Counted from the stretch's first letter, positions 38,087-49,542 are shown. The stretch is DNA of 64,000 nucleotides from JAUXFK01 sp034189035 (GCA_034189035.1 JAXHVA010000008.1:1-64000), one strand, 5' to 3'. Numbers and translations are program-made. Notes: a model not told the origin generated them from the letters alone.

Positions 38087-38818
38087 CTAATTTTTATTCA
38101 AGGCTTTTCCAATCATTGGGACAAAGACAACACCGGATATATGTTCTACACTGAGCTCACCTTTTACCTTTGTAATGAGTGTTAATGTCTGGTAATACGT
38201 AGTGCTTCCTAGAGGAATCAACAGTTTTCCCCCCTCTTTTAGCTGGATAATCAATGGAACGGGAATATGATTTGCTGCACAGGTAATAATGACAGCATCA
38301 AAAGGTGCGTGCTCTTCCCATCCAAAGTAACCATCACCGCTTTTCACTTCGATATTCTTATACCCCAAGTCCTTCAACCTCGATCTCGCTTTTTCAGCCA
38401 ATCCTTTCCTTATCTCAATCGAATAAACATTCCCGGCTAATTCAGCTAATACAGCTGCTTGATAACCAGAACCAGTGCCAATCTCCAATACCTTTTGTCC
38501 TGATTCGACTCCCAAAACTTGGGTCATCAAAGCAACGATATACGGCTGAGATATTGTCTGGCCCTCTCCAATTGGCAAGGGACGATCGGCGTACGCCACC
38601 TTCTTTAAACGGTCATCCACAAAGAGATGCCTTGGCACTTTACTCATTACACTCAATACTCTCTCATCTATGATATCCCTACCTCGCAGGTCCTTATCAA
38701 CCATCGTCTGTCTGGATTTTAGATACTGATCATCTTTGGCAAAAGTCGGTAAAGCAATAAGAATTATCGATATTAATACACAACTTCTCATGATACTTTT
38801 TATATGAATATGAATCAT
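38087..38818 (-). CDS. pcm: Exported protein-L-isoaspartate O-methyltransferase
   Basis: About 243 residues. SAM-dependent repair enzyme that methylates L-isoaspartyl residues of damaged proteins. Motifs: VPRHLFVDDRLKKVAYADRPLPIGEGQTISQPYIVA, the SAM site VLEIGTGSGYQAAVLAELA, and DAVIITCAANHIPVPLI with LKEGGKLLIPLG. A signal-like segment MRSCVLISIILIALPTFAK precedes the domain, so the protein is probably periplasmic, unlike the cytoplasmic Pcm of Escherichia coli. Start chosen at ATG 38818, behind AAGGAA; the longer form from 38848 is also open. Confidence 0.93.
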   Translation of the reverse strand: MIHIHIKSIMRSCVLISIILIALPTFAKDDQYLKSRQTMVDKDLRGRDIIDERVLSVMSKVPRHLFVDDRLKKVAYADRPLPIGEGQTISQPYIVALMTQVLGVESGQKVLEIGTGSGYQAAVLAELAGNVYSIEIRKGLAEKARSRLKDLGYKNIEVKSGDGYFGWEEHAPFDAVIITCAANHIPVPLIIQLKEGGKLLIPLGSTTYYQTLTLITKVKGELSVEHISGVVFVPMIGKALNKN

Positions 38819-41337
38819 AGCCAATTCCTTTATAAAAAAATGTTTCACTCAAATAAAAATTCCTTTAAGCGATCATCAAAAGCTTTATCTTCGTTTCTCA
38901 GGATGAGATATGTTAAACTTGTATACCAACGCCCTACAAAAATCAGCCCTCATCGAGTATGTGAATCTCGCCGTGACTGACAGAGCGTTCTTTAAACAAG
39001 GCTTCCCATTGACAACCTATTGTCAGCACATCGAATGTGGGGTAAAAAATCTACCTGAATAAAATCGATGTTCTGCATCAGCAACCCTTATATATTAGAT
39101 TCCTGAGAAGAAATTCCTTAGGACGCTGATGGTCGCAATATGTTATTTTACATCTCCTGGTCACTAAAGCACGCAAGCTATTGTATGGTGAGTTGTAATC
39201 TGATTTAATTTAAACAAAGTTACTTTACAGGAATCATATTTATACGTTTTTTCGAATACGTCTCAGTTTTAGGTATCAAGTGAATGAGGCAACATTCTTT
39301 CTTTACTATCAAATACTTCCTCATATTGTAATCTTTATATTTCCCTTAAATGTATTTTTCTGCTTGTGCAAGATTAAAATATATCATAATATTAAGTTAT
39401 TTCTATACATAATTTGTGTTTATTGAGATAAGCCATAAGTAAGAAACGACAACCAGCCGTTCACAAAGGATGAGGTCCTCTTTTCATATATGGCTATCTA
39501 TCAAAGACTCATAAAATATATCAGAAAAAATGAAAGAAGTTTATGCACCAAAAAGAAAACCTTCCCGCTCCATTTTTGGGAAAAAAGATAGTAAAAATAT
39601 GTAATCAATTACTCAATTTGTGAAATTATTTTCATTGTATCAAACCACTTAATAGCATTAAAAAGAGAAATAATAGACCCAGCAAGAAACTCTTTTTGTT
39701 ATTAAACTATAATATTATTTAATCAGAAGCTTATGGCAGTTAATAACAATCTTTTATTTATAGAATTGGCATGTAAATTGCTTATCATACTAATACTAAT
39801 CAAATGTCGTGCTTGTTGTATCGTAAATACTGTACTGACTGGCTCCATCCAGAAATGACTAATTGTATTCAAGATTCAAAAGGCGAAGATTTTAACCGCA
39901 TGTATATATTGGCATCAAAAAGCGCAGTGCAATGTGTCCTTACATCTTAGCCTGACATTAAAATTAGACAAATGGTCAATTAATGAATTTCCACAAGGAA
40001 ACCCCTGTGTATTGAATCCTGCAAATACAATAATTAAAAGACTTGCAAAGAAACAATTGAGTGTATTTTTCAGACGAGTCAATTCAAAAAGTACCAGTTT
40101 AATCAGATTTTACCCGTTTACCTTTTATTCTGTTTACAGATAAAAGATGTTCTTTGATAATTTGAACTTTTTTTGTATTCGCTCAGGAGTTTGTTTTATT
40201 TCCAACCCTGTGCAGTATACTTAGGTGTAAAATATGTGGATGTATGGTAATTTATTTTACCTAGCACTACACAATCCTATCTATTAAACGATTGATTTCC
40301 TGGATATTACTAGTTAAGGAGAGCTAAAGTATAAATTACATTCCGCATTTTTTATGCTTTTACTCCCCTATGTTTCATAATCTTAAGAGCTTTATTGAGA
40401 GAACTCTTACCATAATACGCTTACCTTGTCATATTCTATGAATCAAATACGGTTCTTTTTCATTCATCTAATAAGCGGCTGGGAGAGCTATTTATTTTAC
40501 TCATTTTTTCCTTTTATTTGAAATAACCAAAGTAAGCGCAATGACCAATGCCTAGAATTATATATAGCGCTTTTAATTTTAATATCCTTTGACTTTGATA
40601 CATTGATTTTCCTTGTCTAAAGCCAATCAGCTATCCTCTCATAGCTAGTGTCCATCTAAAAGTGAGAAATTTTGTTCAATGTCAAGAAAGAAAAAGGTTT
40701 TAACAGCAAGAATATCTGACATATCGAGGCGAAGTACGATTTATCCTGATATCGGAGCCTGATACAGTGATTGGGGAAACAGACCGTATTTTACGTATTA
40801 TCATTCTTGATAGGAGGTGAAAATGCATCTATATGATGGTTAGATTTAACTCTCAGTCATACAACCAGATTGATTTTACAAAAGGCCTATAACTGAAGGA
40901 AATTGACTACAGACAAATTCTTTTTTATTAACAGCCGGCTAACTGGGTTAACCATCTTTCAACGAGTACAGGACTGTATGAAATTTCCGGCAAGGAGGGC
41001 ATCTTAAAGAATTTTTAAAATACCTTTAAAGACTTGTGAGGTAACAGTGTAGCTTTTTAAAAGAGTCGCGAAAGACAGCAATCAAATTTTAATCTGTGGC
41101 AAATTTGCATCCAAGAGAATTCTGCATGGATTAAAACACAATTGCTGTTGAAATTCGGTGTGTGTTTTTTGTTTCACACGGCAAAAAAAAGACCATAATT
41201 CCAAAAGAAAAAGTAACTAGTTAGGTATTTTTGTTTTTTTAATAACCAGTTGGGCGAGTTTAAAAAACTGCCTGGAGCAAATCCTAGTAAGACCAAAATA
41301 AATGCTAATGAAAAAAAATAGATAAATAGGATAAGAC
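38819..41337. other. 2.5-kb non-coding stretch preceding the synthase cluster
   Basis: AT-rich with many stops in all frames. A 50-codon frame at 38910-39062 (MLNLYTNALQKSALIEYVNL...) and a 69-codon frame at 39934-40143 lack ribosome-binding sites and recognisable motifs. Segments near 38910-39060 and 40670-40990 look less AT-rich and might be decayed genes. The promoter of the megasynthase operon is expected in the last few hundred bases, but I cannot place it. No RNA gene or CRISPR repeat was seen. Confidence 0.5.
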
Positions 41338-44300
41338 ATGGTTAAATTCAAGAAATTTGTATACACACCAGTTTGTTTTAATGATTCAACGCTAGCCATT
41401 TCTGCTTGTCGTTCAGGAGGCACCGGCATTTTCAATGTTGAGTTAGGAGCTGATCCTGATCTTATTTTCAAAGAGCTCGATTTTCTTTCCCATAAAGCTG
41501 GTGGTGAATATGGACTGAAGCTTGACCTTGTAAATGACACTTCACTTTTTGATATAGTTAAATATTCTAAAAAAGGACTACGTTGGTTGATTTTGGATTG
41601 TGAAAACACCCTTTCCCATAAAGAATGGATTGCCGAACTAAAACGAAATGGTATTAGAATATTAGCAGAGGTGAGGACTGCTTATTGGCCAGAAATTCCC
41701 CTCGATGAAATTGTCGATGGACTGGTCTTAAAGGGTAATGAGTCAGGTGGTTTTGTTGGAGAGAACAGTTCATTTATATTGTTGCAGAAATGGCGGCAGA
41801 AAACGAATTTACCCCTTTTTATTCGAGGTGGTATTACACCTTATGTGGCTGCAGCCTGTAGTGCTGTGGGGGCTGTTGGTTGCGTTCTTGACAGTCAGGT
41901 GTTACTCCTGGAAGAGTCTCCTTTGGCTCAGAAGCTCCGTTCTCTTTTAGAAAACCTTTCAGGTAATGAAACAATCGCTGTTGGAAATAGCGAAGATGGT
42001 GATTACTTCCGATTGCTTGTCCGTCCAGGCCACAGTTTGGCTCAAGCGTTTTACACTGAAGCCGAAGGACAAAAACTAAAGGTTTTACAAAGATTAGTAC
42101 AGGGTAAGATTAATTGGAGAGAGCCGAGAAAGGGCCTGCTGCCCATTGGTCAGGATGTTTGTTTTGCTGGTCTATGGCGTAGGCAGTATGGCCATATGGC
42201 TGGAGTATTTCGGGCAATAGACTCATCTGTTGATAAGGGCTTACGACAAGCGGTTGAAGCAAAGCCGTTTTCTAAGAATGCCCCTTTGGCTCGTGATCTT
42301 GAGATATCCCATCCTGTGGTTCAGGGGCCGATGAGCAGGGTATCTGACAATGCCGAATTTGCAAATAATGTGTCGCAAGGTGGGGCACTGCCGATGATAG
42401 CGCTTGCCTTACTCAAAGGACAGGCATTGAACAGGCTTTTGGAAGAGACGGCTCAGGCACTCGGTAACAGGCCTTGGGGCGTTGGTTTACTGGGTTTTGC
42501 ACCTCAAAGTCTGCTTGACGAACAGTTGACTGCGTTGAAAAAATATCAGCCTCGTTTTGCAATAATCGGTGGGGGCCGACCCGATCAGGTTGTAAAACTG
42601 GAAAAAGATGGTATTATTTCTTTCCTGCATGTCCCATCCGCAAATTTGATTCCCATGTTCCTTCAAGAAGGTGTTCGCAATTTCATATTTGAAGGACGTG
42701 AATGTGGAGGACACATAGGCCCCTTGAGCAGTTTTGTCCTGTGGAGTACTACAGTTGACTGCTTGCTTACAGAATTGGATAATAAAAAAGCGGTTGCTAA
42801 AGACATTCGAGTGTTGTTTGCGGGTGGTATTCACGATGCAGTCTCTTCTGCAATTGTCCAGGTTCTTGCTGCTCCGCTTGTAAATAAAGGTGTGAAGATT
42901 GGAGTTATAATGGGGAGCAGTTACCTTTTCACAAAGGAAATCGTTAATTCTGGCGCACTCGTTCCTACTTTCCAGAAGATAGTGGTTGATTGTAAACACA
43001 CCGTAAATCTCCAATCGGGGCCAGGTCACGCGAGCCGCTGTGCCTATACTCCTTTTGCACAGGCATTCTTTCGCACAAGGAGAGAACTGCGAAAGAAGAA
43101 TATTCCTGGCGATAAAAGTCGAGAAATACTAGACGACCTTATTATGGGCAAGTTACAGCTGGCGTCAAAAGGTAAGGTTCGAATGGGTGACAATAACCGG
43201 TTGAAAAAAGCAGATAAAACCTGCCAGGAACGAGAAGGCATGTATATGCTAGGACAGGTGGCTATTTTGCGTAATGAGGTTACTGACATACCATCATTGC
43301 ATCGCGAGATCACTGAAGATGCGAACAAATTGCTTGCTATACGCCTTCGCAAGATGCCGCAATCTGAAGCCATCACTCATGAAAAGCCCGCAGATATTGC
43401 CATAGTAGGAATCGGCAGTCTATTACCAAAAGCAAATACAACACAGCAGTATTGGGAAAATATTTTAACGAAGACTGTCGCGATTACAGAGATTCCTGCG
43501 CACCGATGGGACTGGCGTCTGTACTATGATGAGAACAGACAAGCAAAGGATAAGATCTATTCCAAGTGGGGTGGATTCTTAGACGATCTCCCTTTTGATC
43601 CTATTCGTTACGGGATGCCTCCAAAATCGATTGAATCTATAGATCCGATGCAGCTAATGGCCTTGGAAGTCGCCAGGCGCACCCTCATTGATGCCGGCTA
43701 TGAGAGTAAGAAATTTGATCGTGAGCGGACATCTGTCATTATCGGTGCGAGCGGGGGTGCAGGTGATTTTGGATTGCAGTATGGTTTGCGCACAGAGTTG
43801 CCAAGATTTCAGGGCGATCTTCCGGATTCAGTTGCCGATCGTTTGCCAGAATGGACGGAGGATACATTCCCAGGTATTCTGCTCAATGTCCTGGCTGGTC
43901 GTATTGCAAATCGTCTCAATTTGGGCGGGGCGAATTTCACGATAGATGCGGCATGTGCTTCGTCTCTTGCTGCAATATACCAGGGAGTCAATGAACTGAT
44001 AGCAAAACGAAGCGATCTTGTTGTAGCAGGTGGCGTTGATACTGTTCAGAATCCTTTTGGGTATATGTGTTTTAGTAAAACTCAGGCATTGTCACCACGA
44101 GGCCATTGTAATACATTTGACTCTTCAACTGATGGCATTGTGATATCTGAGGGTGTCGCAATGATTGCCTTGAAACGGCTAGAAGATGCAGAACGTGACG
44201 GTGATCGTATTTATGCAGTAATTAAAGGGGTTGGTAGTAGTAGTGATGGAAAGGTGAAGGCATTAACTGCTCCGTCACCTAAAGGTCAATTGCGTGCTAT

Positions 44301-47300
44301 GCGCCGTGCTTATGCGCAAGCCGGCTTTGGCCCAAATACAGTAGATTTGTTTGAAGCACATGGCACTGGAACCGTCGCTGGTGATACAGCAGAGTTGGAA
44401 AGCACTACTGAATTGCTTCGAGAAACAGGAGCTAAACCACGTCAGTCAGTTGTCGGATCCGTCAAAACACTTATTGGCCATACGAAAGCAACAGCCGGTG
44501 TTGCTGGATTGATCAAAGCAACGCTTGCACTTCATCATCATGTTTTACCTCCGCATTATGGTATTAAAGATCCAAACCCTGTACTGCAGCAGGAAGATAA
44601 TCCGCTTTATATTATTGATGAAGCAATGCCCTGGTTGAAGATCAAGGATAAACCACGCCGTGCTGCTTGCAGTGCATTCGGTTTTGGCGGGACGAATTTT
44701 CATGTTGTATTAGAAGAGTACAAAAGAGAGTACCGGCAATGGATACGTTCTGCTGTATCTCAAAACTGGCCAGCTGAGCTTTTGTTATGGACAGGAAATG
44801 GCCGTGAAGATCTCATAACCCAGTTGATCCAGGTTGAAAATGGTCTTAAAACGACACATGTCGAATTGCTTGATCTTGCCTATACTCTCTTTAAAAAGTG
44901 GCATCCGGAAGGCGAAACAATTGCCATTGTTGCTACAGATCAGGATGATCTAATAGGTAAGATAAAGACAGCTTTGAGCTATCTAAAAGGTGCTAAAACT
45001 GAGTTGCCTTTGGGTATCTATCACAGTGACGATAAAGAGATTACAGGCAAAGTGGCTGTGCTTTTTCCAGGTCAAGGTTCGCAATATACTCACATGCTTC
45101 GGGAGTTAGCCCTTCACTTTCCTGTTTTGGCTGAAACGCTATCCGAAGCAGACGAGCTTCTGATAGAGCGTTTTGCAAAACGATTTGGTGAGGGCAAACG
45201 GCTGAGTCACTTTATCTTTTTCCGTGGGGATTATAGTAAGAAGGCAAAGATGCTAGCAACAAAGGCTTTAACGAATACGAATATTGCACAACCAGCCTTG
45301 GGTGCTGTTGAAGTAGGACTTTGGAGAATAATGCGCAATATGGGACTAAAGCCGAATATGCTGGCAGGACATAGCTATGGAGAATTTGTAGCGCTTTTTG
45401 CGGGTGACTTTATTGATTTTCCTACCCTGATATCTCTTTCTGAAGCACGTGGAAGGTTTATTGTTGATGCTGTAAAGGAGTCAGATGAAGAGCTGGGTAC
45501 GATGGCTGCAGTTCATACATCCAGAGAAGAAGTTGAAAATTTAATCTACAATATTAACGATGTTATTGTTGCAAACCACAATGCACCTTTACAGTGTATA
45601 ATTTCTGGATCAACATCTGCAATCCAAGAGGCTACAGAGAAAATCTCTAAACATGGAATTAACGTATCTGGAATTCCTGTTTCTGCAGCATTTCACTCGC
45701 GATTTGTCGAACCAGCCCAGACTGCTTTGGCTGACTTGATTAAGCAAATTGTCTGGCAGGATGGCAACGGGTTTCCGGTCTATTCGAATACAACTGGAGA
45801 GCCACACTCTAATGATATACAGCAAATAAAACAAATAATGACCTGTCATCTGGTGAAACCTGTAGAGTTTCTCTCTCAGGTTGAAGCCATGTATCGTGAC
45901 GGAGCAAGGGTTTTCCTTGAACTTGGGCCTAAGGCTGTACTGACCCGTTTAGTCGAAAGGATTCTAAAGGGACGGGCTCATCACTCCATCGCCATTGATA
46001 ATAATGGTGGAGGAATTCGCGGTATACTTAATGCGATTGCTCAGTTGCTTTGCGCGGGTGTGAAACTCGATCTTTCCACTCTCTTTAAAGGACGTGGCTG
46101 CAAGAATGGAGATCCAGAGAATCTGCACTCGATTCAACGTGATGGACCTCTTTCGAAACACATATGGATGATTAATGGTAGTTCTGTCCGGAGTATTACA
46201 GAACCTGTCAAACACGTTGGAATCAAATTAGATGAGCTGCATAACTATTCAACGGATATATCTCATAATAAGGAACGAAAATCTATAGGACATAAAAGCA
46301 ATCCGGTTGTCACACCTACATTGGTATCGAGAAAACACAGGAAGGAGGAGATTAATATGGGGGAATCGAGGCATAGAGCGAGTTCTGTGCCTTCGTCTAT
46401 CATGAGGGAATATTTTGATACTATGCGCCAGTTTTTGAAAACTCAGGAACAAGTTATGTCAATGTATACAGGAAGCTACTTAGATGGTCAGCATACCCGA
46501 GTAAGACCGAAGCGCAATATTCAGCATCCAGTAATGAATACTTCTTTTAAACCTGAGGCGCTTGCTCAATCAGATGCCCCATTGGTACAAAAGATTCAAA
46601 AAGAAATAACACCTCAATCAAATCAAGCAGAAGATGCTCCTGCAAAACCGGTTCAAGCAGATGAGTTAAAAGAAGGCATTGATCGGAAGAAGATGATTGA
46701 TATGCTCCTTGCTATTGTAGAAGAGAGAACCGGTTATCCAAAAGATATGCTAGACCTTAACCTGAAGCTGGAGGCTGATCTCGGCATTGACTCTATCAAG
46801 CGGGTAGAGATTGTGGGTGCACTTTTGAATATATTACCGCCATATTATAGAGAAGCGCTGGGTAACGAAAAACTCGGCACCCTACACAAACAACCCACGC
46901 TTTGTGGTATGCTAGATATGCTGGGTGAAATTAAAATCGAGGGGGAAAAACCCCTCCCTCTTGACCAAGCCGGATTGGACACAGGGACTGTAACAAGTCG
47001 TCCATTCCGGCATATTATTAAACCGAAAAGAGAATCCATAGATGAGTCAGCTCGGAAACAGCTAAATAAAGGTCTTTTTCTCATCACACGGGATAAATTA
47101 GGAGTCGCAGAAAACATGTCTGAGATACTTCGTGATCGGGACTGTGCGGTGAGAATTATTGAACGCGAGGTGCTCAAGGATGAAACCATATTGAATCAAT
47201 GGTGTGGATCACTCGGGGCTGATTCTGAAAAAATAGCCGGAATAGTGCATCTTGCTCAGTTGGGCACGGATTGGTTCCAAACAGACGCGCCACTTGAACA

Positions 47301-49524
47301 GTGGCATAAGCAGTTGCATATCAATGAAAAATCCCTTTTTATCTTGTTGCATAACCTTATTGATACACTCAAAGAGGATGCGCATATCTTATCCGCGAGT
47401 GTATTGGGAGGATTCTTTTGCAGGGAATCGAACAGAGCCTCTGGTTTGTCCTTACAAAGCGGCGGAGTGGGGCTGCTCAAGTCATTACACGAAGAACGTC
47501 AGAGTTTACGGGTGAAGGCAGTCGATATTGATCCTAGTCAAAGTCCTGATTCGATTGCAATGGTCTTATGTCAAGAGCTGGAAATTGTTGGGGGACGAAT
47601 AGAGGTCGGCTATCCTGATGGCAAACGCACAATCTTTAAGACTGTTCCTTCCTTGCTTCAATCCAAAGAAGAATGCTTCGATCAAATTCGAAATCTTGTC
47701 GTCTTGGCTACCGGAGGTTTAAAAGGGATTACCGCAGAAGTAATGAGAGAATTAGCCCTCCCCGGAAATACCCTTTTGTTGACCGGCCGACGGACCTTAA
47801 TTGAAGATGAGTCTGAAGATTTGCAGAGATTAACGACGGCTTCGGCCTTACAACAACACTACATCTCAAAAGTACGCAATGGGCACCTCAGATTAACACC
47901 GGCACAGATAACGAATAAAGTCCAATCCATACTTGCCAATAGGGAGATGCGTCTTAATATAGAAGACTTTCGTCAACGTGGCGCAACAGTTGAATATTTT
48001 GCGGTTGATGTAACCAATGAAGAGGCAATGCAGAAGCTATTTGATAGCATATATACTACATATGGGAATATCTCTGGTGTGGTTCATGGCGCAGGAGTAA
48101 TCGAAGATAAGCTGCTTGAACATAAGACAAGCGAGAGCTGGTCCAAAGTAGTGGAAACAAAAGTGATCGGGCTACTGCTACTACAAAGAAATTTATGTCC
48201 AGATTCCATTAAATTCTTTACAGTTTTTAGCTCGGTAGCAGGTCGTTATGGCAACAGTGGTCAGGCCGATTATGCGACTGCCAACGAGCTCATGAACAGG
48301 TTGTGCTGCCAGTTGAGCCACAATTGGAAAAATAAGGTAAACGTTAAAGCTTTTTGTTGGGGGCCTTGGGAAAAAACGAAATTCGGTACAGGCATGGTAA
48401 ATGAAGACACTGAGGCCAAATTTGCTAAGAAAGGCGTTAAACTAGTTAGCGCAAAGCAAGGACGCTCTCTTTTCAAAGATGAGCTTATTCAAGATGATAG
48501 AAGGTCGATTGAGGTCGTTTGTGGTGGGGGACCCTGGGAGGAACATGAAGCTATAATGGGCCAAATTGAAAGGACTTCGCAAACCTTTACGGACAATGTT
48601 TTGGGTCCGCTACTGGATAATGCAAATGTAACCACAAACCCTAAGGGTGATCAATTGATTACTCTGTGTCTTGGGAAGAACCATGCTTACTTACAGGAGC
48701 ATTGCATTGATGATATTCCAGTCGTACCAGCAGCAGCAGCACTCGAAATGATGTCAGAGGCAGCAGACCATCTTTACCCGGAATGGACTGTTGTTGAAAC
48801 GTGCGATTTTCATCTCTTAAAGGGTATAGAACTTAATGAGGGTAATAAAGAATTGCACTTGATAGTTAGCCCGCCCCTATACAGCAGCAATGGCGGTTTT
48901 CAAGTTAACGCTGCTATTCAAACAATGCAAAAAAAAGATATGCCTCTAGTTCATTACCGAGCAGTATTGAACCTTAAGCATCGCTTACCCGTTGGATTTA
49001 ACCAAGCGCCTATTTTACATACTGAAAAAAACCTTTCCGTTACAAAAGCTTACGATGAGTGGTTATTTCATGGTCCTAGATTTCAGGTGATAGAAGAGAT
49101 AGGTGGGTTATCCGATACGGGTGCAAAGGCATTGTTACGAACCACCTCTCCCACACAATGGTTGATAAATATCGAATCCAACCATAAAAAATGGATATTC
49201 GATCCGATCATTATAGACGCTGCCGCACAGATGGCCTTGTTATGGGCTCGTTCTTTTCGTAATGAATCCGCCCTACCCTCCCGATTCGGGCGTGTAGTTC
49301 GATATTGTAAAACTCTACCGGAACGGGTGTGTATGAATTTTGAACGAATTGAATCAGAAGACCCTCATTTAGTTCGTGCCAATGTATATTTTTCCGATGC
49401 GAATCATAACGTGGTATTACTCATTGAGAATATGGAATGTATATCGAGTGCGAGGTTGAATCGTCTTGGTGGTACTGCGAGTATAAACAACACAGATATA
49501 GATATGAGTATATCTGACTGGTAA
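41338..49524 (+). CDS. Iterative type I polyketide/fatty acid synthase: tandem NMO/ER-like - KS - AT - ACP - KR - DH
   Basis: 2728 residues of a PUFA-synthase-like megasynthase. Order by approximate residues: an incomplete flavin TIM-barrel (1-230); a full nitronate-monooxygenase/PfaD-like domain (320-580, GRECGGHIGP near 457), the probable enoyl reductase; KS (690-1125) with Cys 873 in DAACASS, His in EAHGTG and GSVKTLIGH; AT (1230-1540) with AGHSYGE near 1343; a linker with IMREYFDTMRQFLKTQEQVM near 1687; one ACP with LGIDSIKRVEI (Ser near 1820); KR (2050-2400) with ATGGLKGITAE and YATAN; a DH (2430-2700) with LQEHCIDDIPVVP and FHGPRFQ. All catalytic residues are present. It would extend and reduce an acyl chain on its single ACP. 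First gene of the cluster; the next starts 18 bases on. Confidence 0.93.
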   Translation: MVKFKKFVYTPVCFNDSTLAISACRSGGTGIFNVELGADPDLIFKELDFLSHKAGGEYGLKLDLVNDTSLFDIVKYSKKGLRWLILDCENTLSHKEWIAELKRNGIRILAEVRTAYWPEIPLDEIVDGLVLKGNESGGFVGENSSFILLQKWRQKTNLPLFIRGGITPYVAAACSAVGAVGCVLDSQVLLLEESPLAQKLRSLLENLSGNETIAVGNSEDGDYFRLLVRPGHSLAQAFYTEAEGQKLKVLQRLVQGKINWREPRKGLLPIGQDVCFAGLWRRQYGHMAGVFRAIDSSVDKGLRQAVEAKPFSKNAPLARDLEISHPVVQGPMSRVSDNAEFANNVSQGGALPMIALALLKGQALNRLLEETAQALGNRPWGVGLLGFAPQSLLDEQLTALKKYQPRFAIIGGGRPDQVVKLEKDGIISFLHVPSANLIPMFLQEGVRNFIFEGRECGGHIGPLSSFVLWSTTVDCLLTELDNKKAVAKDIRVLFAGGIHDAVSSAIVQVLAAPLVNKGVKIGVIMGSSYLFTKEIVNSGALVPTFQKIVVDCKHTVNLQSGPGHASRCAYTPFAQAFFRTRRELRKKNIPGDKSREILDDLIMGKLQLASKGKVRMGDNNRLKKADKTCQEREGMYMLGQVAILRNEVTDIPSLHREITEDANKLLAIRLRKMPQSEAITHEKPADIAIVGIGSLLPKANTTQQYWENILTKTVAITEIPAHRWDWRLYYDENRQAKDKIYSKWGGFLDDLPFDPIRYGMPPKSIESIDPMQLMALEVARRTLIDAGYESKKFDRERTSVIIGASGGAGDFGLQYGLRTELPRFQGDLPDSVADRLPEWTEDTFPGILLNVLAGRIANRLNLGGANFTIDAACASSLAAIYQGVNELIAKRSDLVVAGGVDTVQNPFGYMCFSKTQALSPRGHCNTFDSSTDGIVISEGVAMIALKRLEDAERDGDRIYAVIKGVGSSSDGKVKALTAPSPKGQLRAMRRAYAQAGFGPNTVDLFEAHGTGTVAGDTAELESTTELLRETGAKPRQSVVGSVKTLIGHTKATAGVAGLIKATLALHHHVLPPHYGIKDPNPVLQQEDNPLYIIDEAMPWLKIKDKPRRAACSAFGFGGTNFHVVLEEYKREYRQWIRSAVSQNWPAELLLWTGNGREDLITQLIQVENGLKTTHVELLDLAYTLFKKWHPEGETIAIVATDQDDLIGKIKTALSYLKGAKTELPLGIYHSDDKEITGKVAVLFPGQGSQYTHMLRELALHFPVLAETLSEADELLIERFAKRFGEGKRLSHFIFFRGDYSKKAKMLATKALTNTNIAQPALGAVEVGLWRIMRNMGLKPNMLAGHSYGEFVALFAGDFIDFPTLISLSEARGRFIVDAVKESDEELGTMAAVHTSREEVENLIYNINDVIVANHNAPLQCIISGSTSAIQEATEKISKHGINVSGIPVSAAFHSRFVEPAQTALADLIKQIVWQDGNGFPVYSNTTGEPHSNDIQQIKQIMTCHLVKPVEFLSQVEAMYRDGARVFLELGPKAVLTRLVERILKGRAHHSIAIDNNGGGIRGILNAIAQLLCAGVKLDLSTLFKGRGCKNGDPENLHSIQRDGPLSKHIWMINGSSVRSITEPVKHVGIKLDELHNYSTDISHNKERKSIGHKSNPVVTPTLVSRKHRKEEINMGESRHRASSVPSSIMREYFDTMRQFLKTQEQVMSMYTGSYLDGQHTRVRPKRNIQHPVMNTSFKPEALAQSDAPLVQKIQKEITPQSNQAEDAPAKPVQADELKEGIDRKKMIDMLLAIVEERTGYPKDMLDLNLKLEADLGIDSIKRVEIVGALLNILPPYYREALGNEKLGTLHKQPTLCGMLDMLGEIKIEGEKPLPLDQAGLDTGTVTSRPFRHIIKPKRESIDESARKQLNKGLFLITRDKLGVAENMSEILRDRDCAVRIIEREVLKDETILNQWCGSLGADSEKIAGIVHLAQLGTDWFQTDAPLEQWHKQLHINEKSLFILLHNLIDTLKEDAHILSASVLGGFFCRESNRASGLSLQSGGVGLLKSLHEERQSLRVKAVDIDPSQSPDSIAMVLCQELEIVGGRIEVGYPDGKRTIFKTVPSLLQSKEECFDQIRNLVVLATGGLKGITAEVMRELALPGNTLLLTGRRTLIEDESEDLQRLTTASALQQHYISKVRNGHLRLTPAQITNKVQSILANREMRLNIEDFRQRGATVEYFAVDVTNEEAMQKLFDSIYTTYGNISGVVHGAGVIEDKLLEHKTSESWSKVVETKVIGLLLLQRNLCPDSIKFFTVFSSVAGRYGNSGQADYATANELMNRLCCQLSHNWKNKVNVKAFCWGPWEKTKFGTGMVNEDTEAKFAKKGVKLVSAKQGRSLFKDELIQDDRRSIEVVCGGGPWEEHEAIMGQIERTSQTFTDNVLGPLLDNANVTTNPKGDQLITLCLGKNHAYLQEHCIDDIPVVPAAAALEMMSEAADHLYPEWTVVETCDFHLLKGIELNEGNKELHLIVSPPLYSSNGGFQVNAAIQTMQKKDMPLVHYRAVLNLKHRLPVGFNQAPILHTEKNLSVTKAYDEWLFHGPRFQVIEEIGGLSDTGAKALLRTTSPTQWLINIESNHKKWIFDPIIIDAAAQMALLWARSFRNESALPSRFGRVVRYCKTLPERVCMNFERIESEDPHLVRANVYFSDANHNVVLLIENMECISSARLNRLGGTASINNTDIDMSISDW

Positions 49525-49542
49525 ATTGAAGGATAAGTCTTT

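Noticed and set aside
39934..40143. 69-codon plus-strand open frame in the long gap
   Set aside because: No ribosome-binding site and no family resemblance; expected by chance in 2.5 kb.
38819..41337. CRISPR array or tRNA cluster in the long gap
   Set aside because: No regularly spaced repeats and no cloverleaf-like sequence were found on reading through.
42487..43029. 180-codon minus-strand frame within the first synthase
   Set aside because: Shadow of the NMO-like domain coding strand.
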